Assembly (NCBI GenBank): GCA_024291935.2
Contig: CM044311.1
Span: 25,920,001-25,984,000 of the forward strand
Source: Okapia johnstoni
Taxonomy: Eukaryota > Chordata > Mammalia > Artiodactyla > Giraffidae
Direction of reading: 5' to 3'
Length of the DNA: 64,000 nucleotides
The notes beneath the pieces are model-generated. The model worked only from the letters and a program-made list of their open reading frames with translations, did not search any database and had not been told where the DNA came from. Shown here one piece after another: positions 1 through 11,343 of this stretch; position 1 is the stretch's first letter, and every line of letters begins with the position of its first letter. Position numbers and translations under genes: made by a program.

Positions 1-150
1 GAGCTTAGATGAACAACAATGTGAATGTACTTAACACTATTGAAGTGTACACCTAAAAATGGTTAAGATGAAAAAATTTATGTTTTGTATCTTTTAAATA
101 CATTTTAAATTTAAAAATTACGTAGCTGTATACACATGTTATACCACTGT
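1..150 (+). mobile_element. L1 3' end (truncated by window edge)
   Basis: The opening matches an L1 3' end: the block CTATTGAAGTGTACACCTAAAAATGG-like followed by an A/T-rich tail. The copy is old and its left part lies outside the window. Confidence 0.55.
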
Positions 151-623
151 TAATTTCCTTACTTTGATAATGTACTATGTTTATGTAAGATGCAACCATT
201 TAGGCACACTAGGTGAATGGAACAGGGGGCCTCCATGTATGGTCTTTGCAATTTCCTGTGAATCTATAATTACTTCAAAGCAAAAAGGTTTTAAAATTTA
301 TATTCTTGTGTTAAAACAATTAAGGAAGTTAGATATTGTCAATTAAATCTCTTGGACCAGGATAACAGAACTTTATGGAGACAGACATTAAACTGTTTAA
401 CCGCAGCCTGCCCGTGGGGGTAACTTTAATCAGAAAGAAGCTCACAAACTGGAACCCAATTGGACCAAGTAACCCATGTAATTACTGACCTGGACTCTTG
501 GGCCCCTGAATCAATAGAAATTGATAAGAGGCCAGACAAGAATTTCAGGCAAAGTGTTATCAGAGTTCGTGCTACAGCACGAGGGAATGAAAACAAGAAT
601 CAAGACATCCAAGCTCACTATTT
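151..623. other. Unassigned intergenic stretch
   Basis: I see no gene, no clear repeat and no RNA feature. Sequence is AT-rich and apparently unique. Confidence 0.4.
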
Positions 624-634
624 TATCTATTTTT

Positions 635-901
635 GCTGCTAAGTCGCTTCAGTCGTGTCCGACTCTGTGCGACCCCAGAGACCGCAGCCCATCAGGCTCC
701 GCCATCCCTGGGATTCTCCAGGCACGAATACTGGAGTGGGTTGCCATTTCCTTCTCCAGTACATGAAAGGGAAAAGTGAAAGTGAAGTCGCTCAGTCATG
801 TCCGACTCTTAGCGACCCCTTGGACTACAGCCTACCAGACTCCTCCGTCCATGGGAGTTTCCAGGCAAGAGTACTGGAGTGGGGTGCTATTGCCTTCTCC
901 A
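635..901 (-). mobile_element. Bov-A2 SINE with 11-bp target duplication
   Basis: Two Bov-A monomers in reverse orientation, joined by a GAAAGTGAAAGTGAA-type linker near 770-790. Each holds the TTCTCCAGGCA..AATACTGGAGTGG block. The element is bounded by the direct repeat TATCTATTTTT at 624-634 and 902-912. Perfect duplication and intact monomers indicate a fairly recent insertion. Bov-A2 is mobilised by BovB, with which it shares its 3' end. Confidence 0.9.
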
Positions 902-934
902 TATCTATTTTTAATCTCCTACAAAAATCCTGTG

Positions 935-1757
935 AGGAAACAATAAATGCTGGAGTGAGTGTGGAGAAAAAGGGAACCCTCCTACATTGCTGGGAGAATG
1001 TAAATTGGTACAGCCACTGTGAAGAATAGTATGGAGCTTCCTTAAAAAACTAAAATTAGACCCAACAATCCCACTCCTGGGCACATATCCAGAGAAAAAC
1101 ATGATCTGAAAGGATACTTGAACCCCAACATTCATTGTAATACTGTTTATACTAGCCAAGACATGGAAGCAACCTCAATGTCCATCGACAGAGGAATGGA
1201 TAAAAAAGATGTTGTATGTGTATACAGTGGAATATTACTCAGCCAATAAAAAGAAGGAAATAATGCCATTTGCAGCAACATGGATGGACCTATAGCTTGT
1301 CATACTGAGTGAAGTAAGTCAGACAGAGAAGGAGAAATATTGTATGACATCCCTTATATGTGTAATCTAAAAAGAAATTGATTCAAATAAATTTTCAAAC
1401 CAGAAAGAGACTCACAGACTTAGAAAATGAACTCATGGTTGCCTGGGAGAAGGATGGGGGGTAGAGGGATAGTTAGGGAGCTTGGGATGGACAAGTACAC
1501 ACTGCTATACTTAAAATGGAGAAGCAACAAGGACCTACTATACAGCACATGGAAATCTGCTCAATGTTATGTGGCAACCTGGATGGGAGGGTGTTGGGTG
1601 GAGAATGGATACATGTATATGTATGGATGAATCCCTTCAGCATTCACCTGCAACTATCACAACATTGTTTGTTAATCGGCTATTGTTTGTTTGATTAACA
1701 AACAAATGTTGCTTGTTAATCAGTACAAAATAAAAAGCTAAAATGTAAAAAAAAATT
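935..1757 (+). mobile_element. Ruminant L1, 3' end
   Basis: It begins in the end of ORF2 (block AACAATAAATGCTGGAG near 939), goes through CCCAACAATCCCACTCCTGGG-like sequence near 1060 and the CAACATGGATGGACCTATAG block, and ends in the typical bovid L1 3' UTR (GACTCACAGACTTAGAAAATG, CTATACAGCACATGGAA, TACAAAATAAAAAGCT). The reading frame is broken many times. The Bov-A2 at 635-901 abuts it. Confidence 0.85.
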
Positions 1758-2509
1758 GTGAGGTACATATCATCAGCCCCCCTCCAACTGTCTCCTAGCA
1801 TCCCACATACCCCAGGTATCACTGAAGATAATTTACATGAAATTCATGAGAGCTCTACTCCCCAAAACTGATGGAAGCAGTAGCTTCAAAATCACTTCCT
1901 CCTTCTCCTCTTTGGATGGTGCAATTATCCTGTACATAGCTGTTCTCCCGGCACAGTTCCTATGACAACGGCTCTCTCAGATATTTTTCTGCCCATCCAT
2001 ATTACTTATGGCTCTTCTTGTTACCAAAGAAAATCATCAAATAAAGCCTTGCATCAAGGGTTTTGTTAACGGGAAGTCTTTTGTTAATGAGGACTCTCAG
2101 AAAAGAGCTATGATGCTCCATCAACCGAGGCGACAAATTGCTTTAAGCTGTTTCTGTTTAAATGTAATAAAGCCCCGTACACACTCACTCTCTCCAGCAC
2201 AATAATTGGGAACATGTACAATTAGATGAAATAGTTAATAGTACAATGCAAAGCAAAGAGTTTCATTCTGATTGATCTCTTTTAAAAAATCTTTTTCTCG
2301 TGATGTTTCTTTCATTTTAATTGTCTGTTGCAATTTGCTTTACAATACCACAGTATGTAAACATTTGGAACTTTGTGTACACAATTCAACTCTAATCTAC
2401 ACCCCAGGGATCAATGAACATATGAAATGGCCTGATACAATAAACACCCTAAGAACTGGCCAGGTAGCATTCAAAAGTATTTTTGTCAAAAAAAAAAAAA
2501 AAGGTGAAA
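1758..2509. other. Unassigned intergenic stretch
   Basis: About 750 bp with no gene or repeat I can name. An A-run near 2,489-2,502 precedes the next SINE. Confidence 0.4.
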
Positions 2510-2510
2510 T

Positions 2511-2708
2511 TGTTAGTTGCTTAGTTGTGCTGACTCTGTGACTCCTGGGACTGTAGCCTACAAGGCTCTGCCCATGAAATTCTCCAGGCAAGAATACTGG
2601 AGTGGGTTGCCATTCCCTCTTCCAGGGGATCTTCCTGACCCAGGGATCCGACCCAGGCCTCCTGCATGGCAGGCAGATTCCTTACTGTCTGAGCCACCAG
2701 AAAAGCCC
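2511..2708 (-). mobile_element. Bov-tA SINE
   Basis: Reverse complement of a tRNA-headed Bov-tA. The right end is the tRNA-derived head (GAGCCACCAGAAAAGCCC) and the middle has the TCCAGGCAAGAATACTGGAG block. Somewhat diverged. Confidence 0.85.
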
Positions 2709-2972
2709 ATATCAACACTAAAAGCTTTATTATTTAGTGTGTTAGAAAGACTTTCTAATTCGTGAAATCAGTGGAGTTTAAGACCTGACCACCCCCTCCA
2801 TTTGAACACACTTGTCTTCATCTTGGGGAGAGTCATTCATGGAGATCCTGGTCATTGTCTCAAGGGTTGAAACAGAAAATATTAGAAGTAACAGAGACTA
2901 TACAATTGTTTTATGCCTGCTTGCTATCCAATATTTGTTTACTTAGCATGATATGGTCTGAAATGAGTAACC

Positions 2973-3395
2973 GACAAGGCCCTACTGTATAGCACACAGA
3001 ACTCTGCTCAACGTTATGTGGCAGCCTGGATGGAAGGGGAGTTGGGGGAGAATGGATACACACATATATATGGTTGAGTCCCTTCACGATTTACCTGAAA
3101 CTATAACAACATTGTTTGTCAATTGGCTATGGTGGTGGTTTAGCTGCTAAGCCATGTCCAACTCTTGCGACCCCATGGACTATAGCTTGCCAGGCTCCTC
3201 TGTCCATGGGATTCTCCAGGCAAGAATACTGGAACGGGTTGCCATTTCCTTCTCCAGGGGATCTTCTCGACCCAGGAATCAAACCCAGGTCTCCTGCATT
3301 GCAGGCAGATTCTTAACAACTGAGCTATGAGGGAAGCCCAGTCTTCATATAATTGGCTATACCCCAATACAAAATAAAAAGTTAAAAAAAAAAAG
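2973..3395 (+). mobile_element. L1 3' end split by a SINE
   Basis: Bovid L1 3' UTR sequence (GGCCCTACTGTATAGCACA, ATGTGGCAGCCTGGATGG) runs to about 3,130 and resumes at about 3,351 with ACCCCAATACAAAATAAAAAG. The two halves are parted by the Bov-tA at 3,131-3,350 and share the 10-bp duplication AATTGGCTAT. Confidence 0.85.
3131..3350 (-). mobile_element. Bov-tA SINE inserted in an L1 end
   Basis: Reverse-oriented Bov-tA with the head at the right (GAGCTATGAGGGAAGCCC). It is flanked by AATTGGCTAT at 3,121-3,130 and 3,351-3,360, which dates it after the host L1. Confidence 0.92.
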
Positions 3396-3745
3396 AATAA
3401 TATGGTCTGAAATATACTTTTGCTACAGCTATCTGATGGAAAGGTGGTAAGTGATATTCCCTCTAACTACTGGAGAGCTCTGATAAAGTTCAAAATTACC
3501 TGACATTCATGCAACGAAAAGTAACCGGGACTAAGTTGGTTCAAATTCTCATACTCCATTCTTCAACACACAGCTCATAATAATCTGTATACTTCAACTT
3601 CCCCTGCCAGACTGGTATTTGTTTTCGCTGACAGGCTCACTGATCTTTAAGAAAGTGCAGTCTACTGTCAGAATATTATCTTCAGGCAACATAGAAATGC
3701 TCTAGTGTCCATAACCACCATTTAGATACTGAGTCATGAATCCTC
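3396..3745. other. Unassigned intergenic stretch
   Basis: Unique-looking AT-rich DNA; nothing recognised. Confidence 0.35.
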
Positions 3746-3764
3746 ATACTAATTCCCAGACACT

Positions 3765-4145
3765 TTGTTTTCCCTTTTAAGATTATTTTTAGAGCAGTTT
3801 TTGGTCATATCAAAATTGAATGGAAGGCATTGTGATTTCCCATTATCCTCTGTCATCAATACATGCGCAGCCTCCCCCACTATCAACATTCCCCCCAACA
3901 GTGGTACATTTGCTACAACTGGTGAACCTACACTGACACATCATTATCACACATAGTCCACAGGTTGACTCTAGGGTTCATTCTTGGTTTTATACATTCT
4001 ATGGTTTTTGACAAACATATAATTATATGTATCCATCATGATAGCATCATACAGAGTAGCTTCAATGACCTAAAAGTCTTCTGTGTTCCACCTGTTTATG
4101 CTTCCCTCCCACTGCCAACTCCCTGGAACCAGTGATCTTTTAATA
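3765..4145 (-). mobile_element. Ancient L1 3' region
   Basis: Matches an old L1 in reverse: the TTTTTAGAGCAGTTTTTGG block near 3,787, the GTACATTTGCTACAACTGGTGAACCTACA-type block near 3,904, the AGTAGCTTCAATGACCTAAAAG block near 4,056, and GAACCAGTGATCTTT at the end. Very diverged. Confidence 0.7.
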
Positions 4146-5904
4146 AATGATATACATTTATCTCCCCTCTCCCTACTATCTCCCTAAACAGCCCTCCCAT
4201 CTGAGCTCCCAAATCCACTTGCAAGTACTTGTATTACAATACATCTGACACTGTTCCTGTTATTTTCACTAAGACGCCCCAAGACTATGAATTTTTAAGT
4301 AAGGTTTTTTCATTCATATTCATCAGCTTTACTCCCAGTAGAGGGTCTGGCATGTGGCAGGAATGCAATAACTGCTTGGTGAGTGAGTGAGAAAGTGACT
4401 CCTGGAAGTTAACACTTATTTCCTTTATGGTTTTGGAATCACTCCTCTACCAGCAGCACTTGTGATTTCCCAAATGAAGCTTTACATGCCTGAGAGTCTA
4501 ACATGATCGGTCACCACAGGAAAAGCTTGATTTCCCTCCAATTCACTCTCTAAGGCTTTCACTCTGTGGCAGGGTTAAAATGCAGATCAAATATAAGAAG
4601 TAAAGAAACAAAGTGCCTTTAACAATTCTATGAAGTACAGAAAGCAAATTGTGAAGTCTCAACATCTCATCATAGTGTCCTGACATGGAAAGTCTATGGG
4701 GCTGTTTGGTAAGGCAGTGCCTGGCTTTCTTCATCCCAATTTATAGACACCTTTTGAGGCAGAGAATGGATATCGAGAAAACCAATGGCTGGAGTGCCTA
4801 GTATTGTTAGGCCAGTGGTGGATGGACAAAATGGCCAGAAGGGTTCCTCATTGCATAAATATACTTGGAAAACATCCTTTAGGAAAGAATGTCAGCAACA
4901 TTCTGGAAGGTTTATGTCTGAACTATGTCAGAGACTGGAAAAAACAAAGGTTGGAAACCAATGCTTTTGATTTTAGACCATGCAACCCCAAGCACAGAAC
5001 TGCTTGACCTAATTTCTGATTCCACAAACAGCTTTGGGGAAATCGTCGTTACTTCACCCTAGCCTTCCCAGAACAAGAACCAAACATCCCTGAGGACGCC
5101 GAGTGACACCACCGCCCCACCACCAAGCTGGCACTGGCAAAGAGGTAGGCTATTTGCAGAGAGCACGCCGCCTCTGCTGTGAGTGGGCAGTGAAGTACCA
5201 GAGAGATGCGTGCTGCCTGCCTGGAGACAGGGTTGCTAGGTGCCTCTGAAGTAGTGAGACCAAGAGGTGTGCATTATTTCCCCCACACTTCTGATTTTAC
5301 ACAGTGACAGTGGTAGCCTGGAAACAACAGGAAAGAATAGTGCCTGTGATGTCAGAAATAATGGCCAGCCACGTGCCCTATGGGGCAGAAGGAGCAGGGT
5401 TGAAGCTTTTATCAAGAGCAGGAGAAAAAACGTAATGAGATTTGGTTTCACCATAATTGCTTAAGCAGCCTGGGTGAGAACTAATTATGAGTTCTTCTGG
5501 CTCCAGAGAAACCCCACCTCTTCCTTCTCCAGGATGGTACTAAAATATCAGCATTGCATCATCAGAAATCACTCCCATTGGCGGCCTTTCTTAAGGAAAG
5601 CCGTGTGCTCTGTTTCTCTGAAAGCCACTGGAATCTGAATAGACCCAGGAATTTATATCTTTCCAAGGCAAATAAAATATTCCTGGCACTTCCTTGTCAC
5701 TTGAAAGCTCCTAGAGTGCTTGCCTATGATTATGTCATAGAGGAAATATTGTTTCTAAAATGTGGGAGTGATGAAATGCGGACAAGGAAATGAAGGGACA
5801 AGTTATAGGCCCTACGTCACTACAACAGCCCTGCCACTGTGAGACTCAGGGTAAGTCCTGGGTTTCAGAACCAAGCTGTTCAACGGTGATATTTGGAGGC
5901 TCTC
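4146..5904. other. Mostly unique intergenic DNA
   Basis: No gene is supported. A short piece near 4,335-4,390 looks like the end of an ancient MIR/L2. From about 5,030 to 5,260 the sequence is more GC-rich with a few CpGs and no visible repeat. Short open frames in this region have no family features and are not supported as genes. Confidence 0.4.
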
Positions 5905-5919
5905 ACTGGGCTCTAATGG

Positions 5920-6125
5920 ACTTCCCTGGTGGCTCAGTCAGTAAAGAATCTGCTTGCAATGCAGGAGACCAGGGTTCAATTCCTGGGTAGGGGAGATCCT
6001 TTGGAGAAGGGAATAGCAACCCACTCCAGTATTCTTGCTTAGGAAATCCCATGGACAGAGGAGCCTGGGGGGCTACAGTCCATGGGGTAACAAGAGTTGG
6101 GCATGACTTAATGACTAAAACAACA
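5920..6125 (+). mobile_element. Bov-tA SINE with 15-bp target duplication
   Basis: Forward element: tRNA head ACTTCCCTGGTGGCTCAG, B-box-like GGTTCAATTCC near 5,973, then the TGGAGAAGGGAATAGCAACC body. It ends in an A/C-rich tail. The direct repeat ACTGGGCTCTAATGG lies at 5,905-5,919 and 6,126-6,140, exact. Confidence 0.93.
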
Positions 6126-6344
6126 ACTGGGCTCTAATGGCCCTAAAGAGTAAAGGACTTTTGCTCAGAAAGTTGGTCACTTAATTCTCAAAAGAGCAGA
6201 GGTAACACTGAAAATCAACTTGTGTTCATCCAGGTTAACAGTCCAGTTTGCAAAACTAGATGCAAACAAAGTAATAATGCTATAATGTGATTGTTTGGAA
6301 TCTTTGTGAGCTCTGAGAATGAGGCAAGTAGATATACAGAAGTA

Positions 6345-6550
6345 AAAAGAACATGAGTTCAAATCCTAGGTTCAATCTGGGTCTAAACCCTAACCCTAAT
6401 GCTTACTAGCTATACATAAGTTATTTGCCTTCTTGGAATGTCAGATTCAACTGAGAAAAGAGGTAAAAGTATCAGTTCCTATGTAAGGATGAGAAATAAT
6501 ATGTAAAGTGTCTGCACTGTACTTACACAGAATGTACATAATAAATGGTA
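6345..6550 (+). mobile_element. MIR SINE (ancient)
   Basis: GAGTTCAAATCCTAGG followed by CTTACTAGCTATACATAAGTTATTTGCC and a tail ending ATAATAAATGGTAGC fit the order of the MIR consensus. Well diverged. Confidence 0.65.
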
Positions 6551-6749
6551 GCATGGGTCACAATTCTATCTTTCTTGACTAGAAAGCCTAAGCTGAGTGC
6601 CTCATACACAGGTGGCACTGTGGGGGTGACAAAGATATACCAAGTATGACTTCTCTTCTGAACCATCACAATGTAGCTAGTTGGGAGGCAGAAGGGGTGT
6701 GAGGGCTGAAACAAGCAACAGCAAAACAACACTATAGAATTAGATACTA

Positions 6750-7243
6750 CAGATCTTCCCCAGCTTAGGATGGGGCTAAGTCCCAATAAACCCTGTATAA
6801 ATGGGAAACATCCTAAGTCAAAAATCCATCTAACACACCTAGCCTACTGAACATCATAGCTTACACTAGGCTACCTTAACCGTGTTCAGAATACATCAGT
6901 CTAGAGTTGGGCAAAATCATCTCACATGAAACCTATTTTATAATACAGTGCTGAGTATCTCAGGGGCTTTATTGAATACGGTACCGAAAGTGAAAAACAA
7001 TAGTTGGAAGGTTACTAAATGGTTCTCTGTGTGTCGGCTGTTTACCTTTGTGGCCACGTGGCTGACTGGGAGCTGTGGCTCGCTGTGGCTGCCTGGCATC
7101 ATGAGAGAGTATTGTACGACGTATGGATGGCTCAGGAAAAGATTCAAAGGAGTGTTTCTACTGAATCAGTGTCACTTTCACACTACTGTAAAGTCAAAAA
7201 AAAATCGTTAAGTTGAAATCACAGTAAATCAGGGACCGTCTGT
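6750..7243. mobile_element. Ancient DNA-transposon-like element with inverted ends
   Basis: The left end (CAGATCTTCCCCAGCTTAGG) and the right end (reading back from CAGGGACCGTCTG) are imperfect inverted repeats of the ACAGNNGGTCCCCGACTTACGATGG type. Internal sequence (TGTGGCCACGTGGCTGACTGGGAG, GCATCATGAGAGAGTATTGTACG) matches a widespread mammalian non-autonomous DNA repeat that I recall but cannot name safely. No transposase frame remains. Confidence 0.55.
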
Positions 7244-8046
7244 CAATGGTGTAGCGCAAATTTGAAGCAGGGGAGAAGCTCAGGGGAAAGGAAGAACGAT
7301 GCAAGTAGAGTGATAACTTCAATCACTTGAACAGAAAAGCAAACCCAGGTGGGATTTACCCACCACTAAGGTTCACACAGAAGCGAAACTGTAGATTTAA
7401 CAAAGACAGAAGGGCAATCCACTGAGAAGAGGCTCATTTAAGTATCCAAAGGATATCTGAGCGAAAGTCAACTTTGGCTGCTTATTCAGCAAGGCATCAT
7501 TCTCAAATAAGACTGGAGCCCTTTGGAAGCTCTAAGCATGGACCTTGACTGGGCTCACCTGTGGTAGACAGGAGACTGAGTAACCAACTTTATTCTACAA
7601 GAAAAGTTAGAAAATGAGAAGCAGAAATAAATCATCCAACTCCATAAAAAGTCCAAACTGAAATACAAGTTTAACATGTGGTACTTTATAAAATTAAATG
7701 GCTGATTCTACCCATGACTCTGCTGTTCTCCCTTGTCATATATATATATCTTTAAATATGTATTAGAGTTATGCCCAACCCCATAAAAATGGATAAACAA
7801 TACACAGCACTTTATTTTCTATAAACCTTAGTAATTTGAATCTGAACTCTCAAGGAAAATCCAGTCTTTATGCTTGACCACTCCCTTATTGGGAAAAGAG
7901 GAAGAAAACACAGTAGCATTGATTGTGCATTTAAGTCACACCCAGGCTTACTATTGTGTACAGATTTGCCTAAATACCATGCAAATGTGAATATAAATGA
8001 TATTCTCTCCAAAAACTATTACACAGACGTAAAAATGGTTACCTTA
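7244..8046. other. Unassigned intergenic stretch
   Basis: AT-rich, no clear repeat or gene. A short TA run lies near 7,739-7,750. Confidence 0.35.
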
Positions 8047-8048
8047 TA

Positions 8049-8126
8049 TTGGGTTAGCCAAAAAGTTCCTTTGGGTTTTTTCCATAAGTTGCAGAAAAAT
8101 CCTAATGAACTTGTTGGCCAACCCAA
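8049..8126. mobile_element. 78-bp mariner MITE with TA target sites
   Basis: The element begins TTGGGTTAGCCAAAAAGTTC and ends GAACTTGTTGGCCAACCCAA. These 20-bp inverted repeats match at 18 positions. TA dinucleotides flank it at 8,047-8,048 and 8,127-8,128, the mariner target signature. It has no coding room and would have been moved by a mariner transposase in trans. The TTGGGTTGGCCAAAAAGTTC end is the type known for ruminant mariners. Confidence 0.9.
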
Positions 8127-8378
8127 TATTTAAATCTTTACAAAGTTAATTATCCTGATTCAATCTCAATAGCGGAAGTTTAAAATGCTTACTGAAGTCA
8201 GCTGATGAAGTTGGTAAAAAAGGAGGCAAAAATATTTTACACAGAATTGGAAGTTATTCCTTGAGATAGGAATTGTAAATTATAACAGTTGGATGACATT
8301 GCAAATAATCATTTTAAAAATCAACTTTAAAAAGTAGTATAGTAACTGATTAGTTTAGAAAGATAATAAATGTAGATC

Positions 8379-8652
8379 TGCTGGTATAAACTGAATGTTT
8401 GTGTCTCTCCGAAACTTACATGTTGAAATCCTTACCCCTAATGTGATTACATAGGTAGGAGCTTTGAGAATCAACAAATTCATGAGGATAGAACTCTTAT
8501 GAATGGGAACAGTGTCCTCACCAAACATCAAATCTTCCAGCACCTTGATCTTGGACTTCCCAGTCTCCATAACTGTGAGAAATGAATGTTGGTTGTTGAA
8601 GCCACTCAGTCCATGGTATTTTTGTTTTATCAGCCTGAATAGATTAAGACAA
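8379..8652 (+). mobile_element. Mammalian MaLR (MLT1/MST-type) LTR relic
   Basis: Begins TGCTGGTATAAACTGAATG and contains TACATGTTGAAATCCTTACC and ACCTTGATCTTGGACTTCC, ending near CAGCCTGAATAGATTAAGAC. This order matches the non-autonomous MaLR LTR group. An internal deletion is likely because the copy is about 275 bp. No coding part is present. Confidence 0.7.
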
Positions 8653-9270
8653 CTCATATGTGAAATTAACCAACTGTGGAGTAAATACAACCCACTGAAT
8701 ATATTCATTTGTTTTTTTATATTTTCAGAAACCCTATTAAGACATGGTAAAGAATTTTTTAAGACATCAAATCACAAGGACAAAGAATGGGAAAACACAC
8801 AACAGCATCAAAATTTGAAAGTCTGGAAGGTAATGAAAGATCACTAAATGTACCAGTTCCAAGAGTACTGGGTCCCAAAATGATGATACAAAAGCTGAGA
8901 GGCATTGATTACATGTGAATCGGGAATTTGTGTACTGGGCAGCTATGGAAGTGGGATTGAAAGTAGAGAAAAAAATCAGTATCAGAGTCTCAAACCCTCA
9001 TTCACCCCCAACAAAACCTAGAAGTTTCTTTTTGGAAAACCTAAAACAGGGCTCTGGGAGAACTGGAGAACTGCAATACCAAGCAGCAAGTTAAAAATAT
9101 GTGGATATTGGCATTTTGGAACAAAAAGCCTCCTTGCCCCTACTCCTCTTTCTTTACCTGGCTCTCAGAGTGCTAGCATTCAAGCCTGAGCCTCTCAGAA
9201 TGCAGTTCAAAACTCTTTACCTAATGAATCCAGCCCAAATCACGACCAAAAAAAAAAAAAAAATCAAAGG
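8653..9270. other. Unassigned intergenic stretch
   Basis: No gene or repeat identified. An A-run near 9,248-9,263 precedes a repeat. Confidence 0.35.
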
Positions 9271-9280
9271 GAAAGCCTAG

Positions 9281-9755
9281 ACCTGCATTGTCCAATATAG
9301 TAGCCACTAGCCACTTGTAGTGATTTACAGTAAAATGCAGTCGTGTTGTGATCGACTCTTTACAACCCCATGGACAGAGGAGCCTGGTGGGCTACGGTCC
9401 ATGGGGATTCTCCAGGCAAGAATACTGGAGAGGGTTGTCATGCCCTTCTCCAGGGGATCTTCCCAACCCAGGGATCAAGCCCAGGTCTCCTACACTGCAG
9501 GCAGATTCTTCACCCTCTGAGACCCCAGGCTCAAGAATACTGGAGTGGGTAGTCTATCCCTTCTCCAGAGGATCTTCCTGACCCAAGAGTCGAACAGGGG
9601 TCTCCTGCATGGCAGGCATATTCTTTACCAGCTGAGATACAAGGGAAGCCAGTAAAAGTTAGATTCATTAAATTACATAAAATTTAAGCATCATTTCCTC
9701 AGTGATCAACAGATGTATGGCTATTGGTTATGAGACAGACAACATGTCCATAATC
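9281..9755. mobile_element. Old hAT-type short repeat split by a SINE
   Basis: ATTGTCCAATATAGTAGCCACTAGCCAC at 9,289 on resembles the end of a common mammalian hAT-type repeat. After the Bov-tA at 9,336-9,649 the AT-rich interior and a TATGGCTATTGGTTATGA-like end continue. Assignment is tentative. Confidence 0.4.
9336..9649 (-). mobile_element. Bov-tA SINE with partly duplicated body
   Basis: Reverse-oriented Bov-tA. The block AAGAATACTGGAG..GGTTG..TTCTCCAGGGGATCTTCC occurs twice (about 9,418 and 9,533), so the copy has two tRNA-head plus body units. Short direct repeats CAGTAAAA lie at 9,328-9,335 and 9,650-9,657. Confidence 0.85.
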
Positions 9756-10003
9756 ACATAAAGTTATATTAGCACTGGTCTTGACAAATCTTCATACAGC
9801 AGAGTCAACAGTCTCCACCCTCACACGCGGTGTGCCATGCTCTCAACTATGTGCAAGCATGAAGGATCGCCAGATGTCTAAGACATCTTTTAACACACAC
9901 ATACACAAAGAGAACGAAGTTACAGTTTAAGTAAACTGGAAGAACCAAAGAAAATACACAGAGAAGAAACATATTATACTTGATATCTTCATGGAAGTAA
10001 GGT

Positions 10004-11265
10004 TCAGTTCAGTTCAGTTCAGTTGCTTAGTCACGTCTGATTCTTTGCGACCCCATGAACTGCAGCATGCCAGGGCTCCCTGTCCATCACCAACTACCGG
10101 AGTTTACTCAAACTCACGTCCGTCGAGTTGGTGATGCCATCCAGCCATCTCATCCTCTGTCGTCCCCTTCTCCTCCTGCCCTCAATGTTTCCCAGCATCA
10201 GGGTCTTCTCAAACGAGTCAGCTCTTTGCATCAGGTAGCCAAAGTATTGGAGTTTCAGCTTCCACATCAGTCCTTCCAATGAACACCCAGGACTGATCTC
10301 CTTTAGGATAGACTGGTTGGATCTCTTTGCAGTCCAAGGGACTCTCAAGAGTCTTCTCATACACCACAGTTCAAACGCATCATATTTTCGGCACTCAGCT
10401 TTCTTTATAGTTGAACTCTCACACCCATACATGACTACTGGAAAAACCATGGCCTTGACTAGACAGACCTTTTTTGGAAAAGTAATGTCTCTGCTTTTTA
10501 ATGTGCTGTCTAGGTTGGTCATAACTTTTCTTCCAAGGAGTAAGTGTCTTTTAATTTCATGGCTTCAATTACCATCTGCAGTGATTTTGGAGCCCCCAAA
10601 AATAAAGTCAGCCAATGTTTCCCCATCTATTTGTCATGAAGTGATGGGACCGGATGCCATGATCTTAGTTTTCTGAATGTTGAGTTTTAAGTCAGCTTTT
10701 TCACTCTCCTCTTTCACTTTCATCAAGAGGCTCTTTAGTTCTTCTTTACTTTCTGCTATAAGGGTGGTGTCATCTGCGTATCTGAGATTATTGATATTTC
10801 TCTCAGCAATCTTGATTCCAGCTTGTGCTTCTTCCAGCCTAGCATGTCTCATGATGTACTCTGTATATAAGTTAAATAAGCAGGGTGACAATATACAGCC
10901 TTGACAATATACTCCTTTTCCTATGTGGAACCAGTTTGTTGTTCCATGTCCAGTTCTAACTGTTGCTTCCTGACCTGCATACAGGTGAAAGCCAGGTCAG
11001 ATGGTCTGGTATTCCCTTCTCTTTTAGAATTTTCCACAGTTTATTGTGATCCACACAGTCAAAGGCTTTGGCATAGTCAATAAAGCAGAAATAGATGTTT
11101 TTCTGGAACTCTCTTGCTTTTTCGATGGTCCAGCGGATGTTGGCAATTTGATCTCTGGTTCCTCTGCCTTTTCTAAAATCAGCTTGAACATCTGGAAGTT
11201 CACGGTTCACGTATTGCTGAAGCCTGGCTTGGAGAATTTTGAGCATTATTTTACTAGTGTGTGAG
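10004..11265 (-). mobile_element. BovB LINE, 3' part with broken reverse transcriptase
   Basis: A 5'-truncated BovB, about 1.26 kb, in reverse orientation. The left end is the BovB 3' terminus with GTTCA tandem repeats. Frames on the - strand at about 10,094-10,522, 10,634-10,891 and 10,956-11,265 give RT-type sequence including [12 protein letters not shown] with the YADD catalytic motif and [18 protein letters not shown]. The frame is split by shifts and a deletion. Flanking GTAAGGT at 9,997-10,003 and 11,266-11,272 may be the target duplication. Confidence 0.9.
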
Positions 11266-11343
11266 GTAAGGTAGTTTGTTGTAAAAAAAAAAATCAATAC
11301 ATACAAATAGAAGATATTAGATATTTTTAAAAGTACAATGACA

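Noticed and set aside
4785..5007. Overlapping short frames of 61 and 67 codons
   Set aside because: No domain, no splice context and no codon-bias signal that I can judge; most likely chance.
6384..6399. TAAACCCTAACCCTAA telomere-like motif
   Set aside because: Barely two units within an ancient MIR; too short to be an interstitial telomeric repeat and probably chance.
8503..8847. 114-codon + strand frame starting in an LTR relic
   Set aside because: It begins in the MaLR-type LTR and runs into AT-rich unique DNA. No domain, signal peptide or family resemblance.
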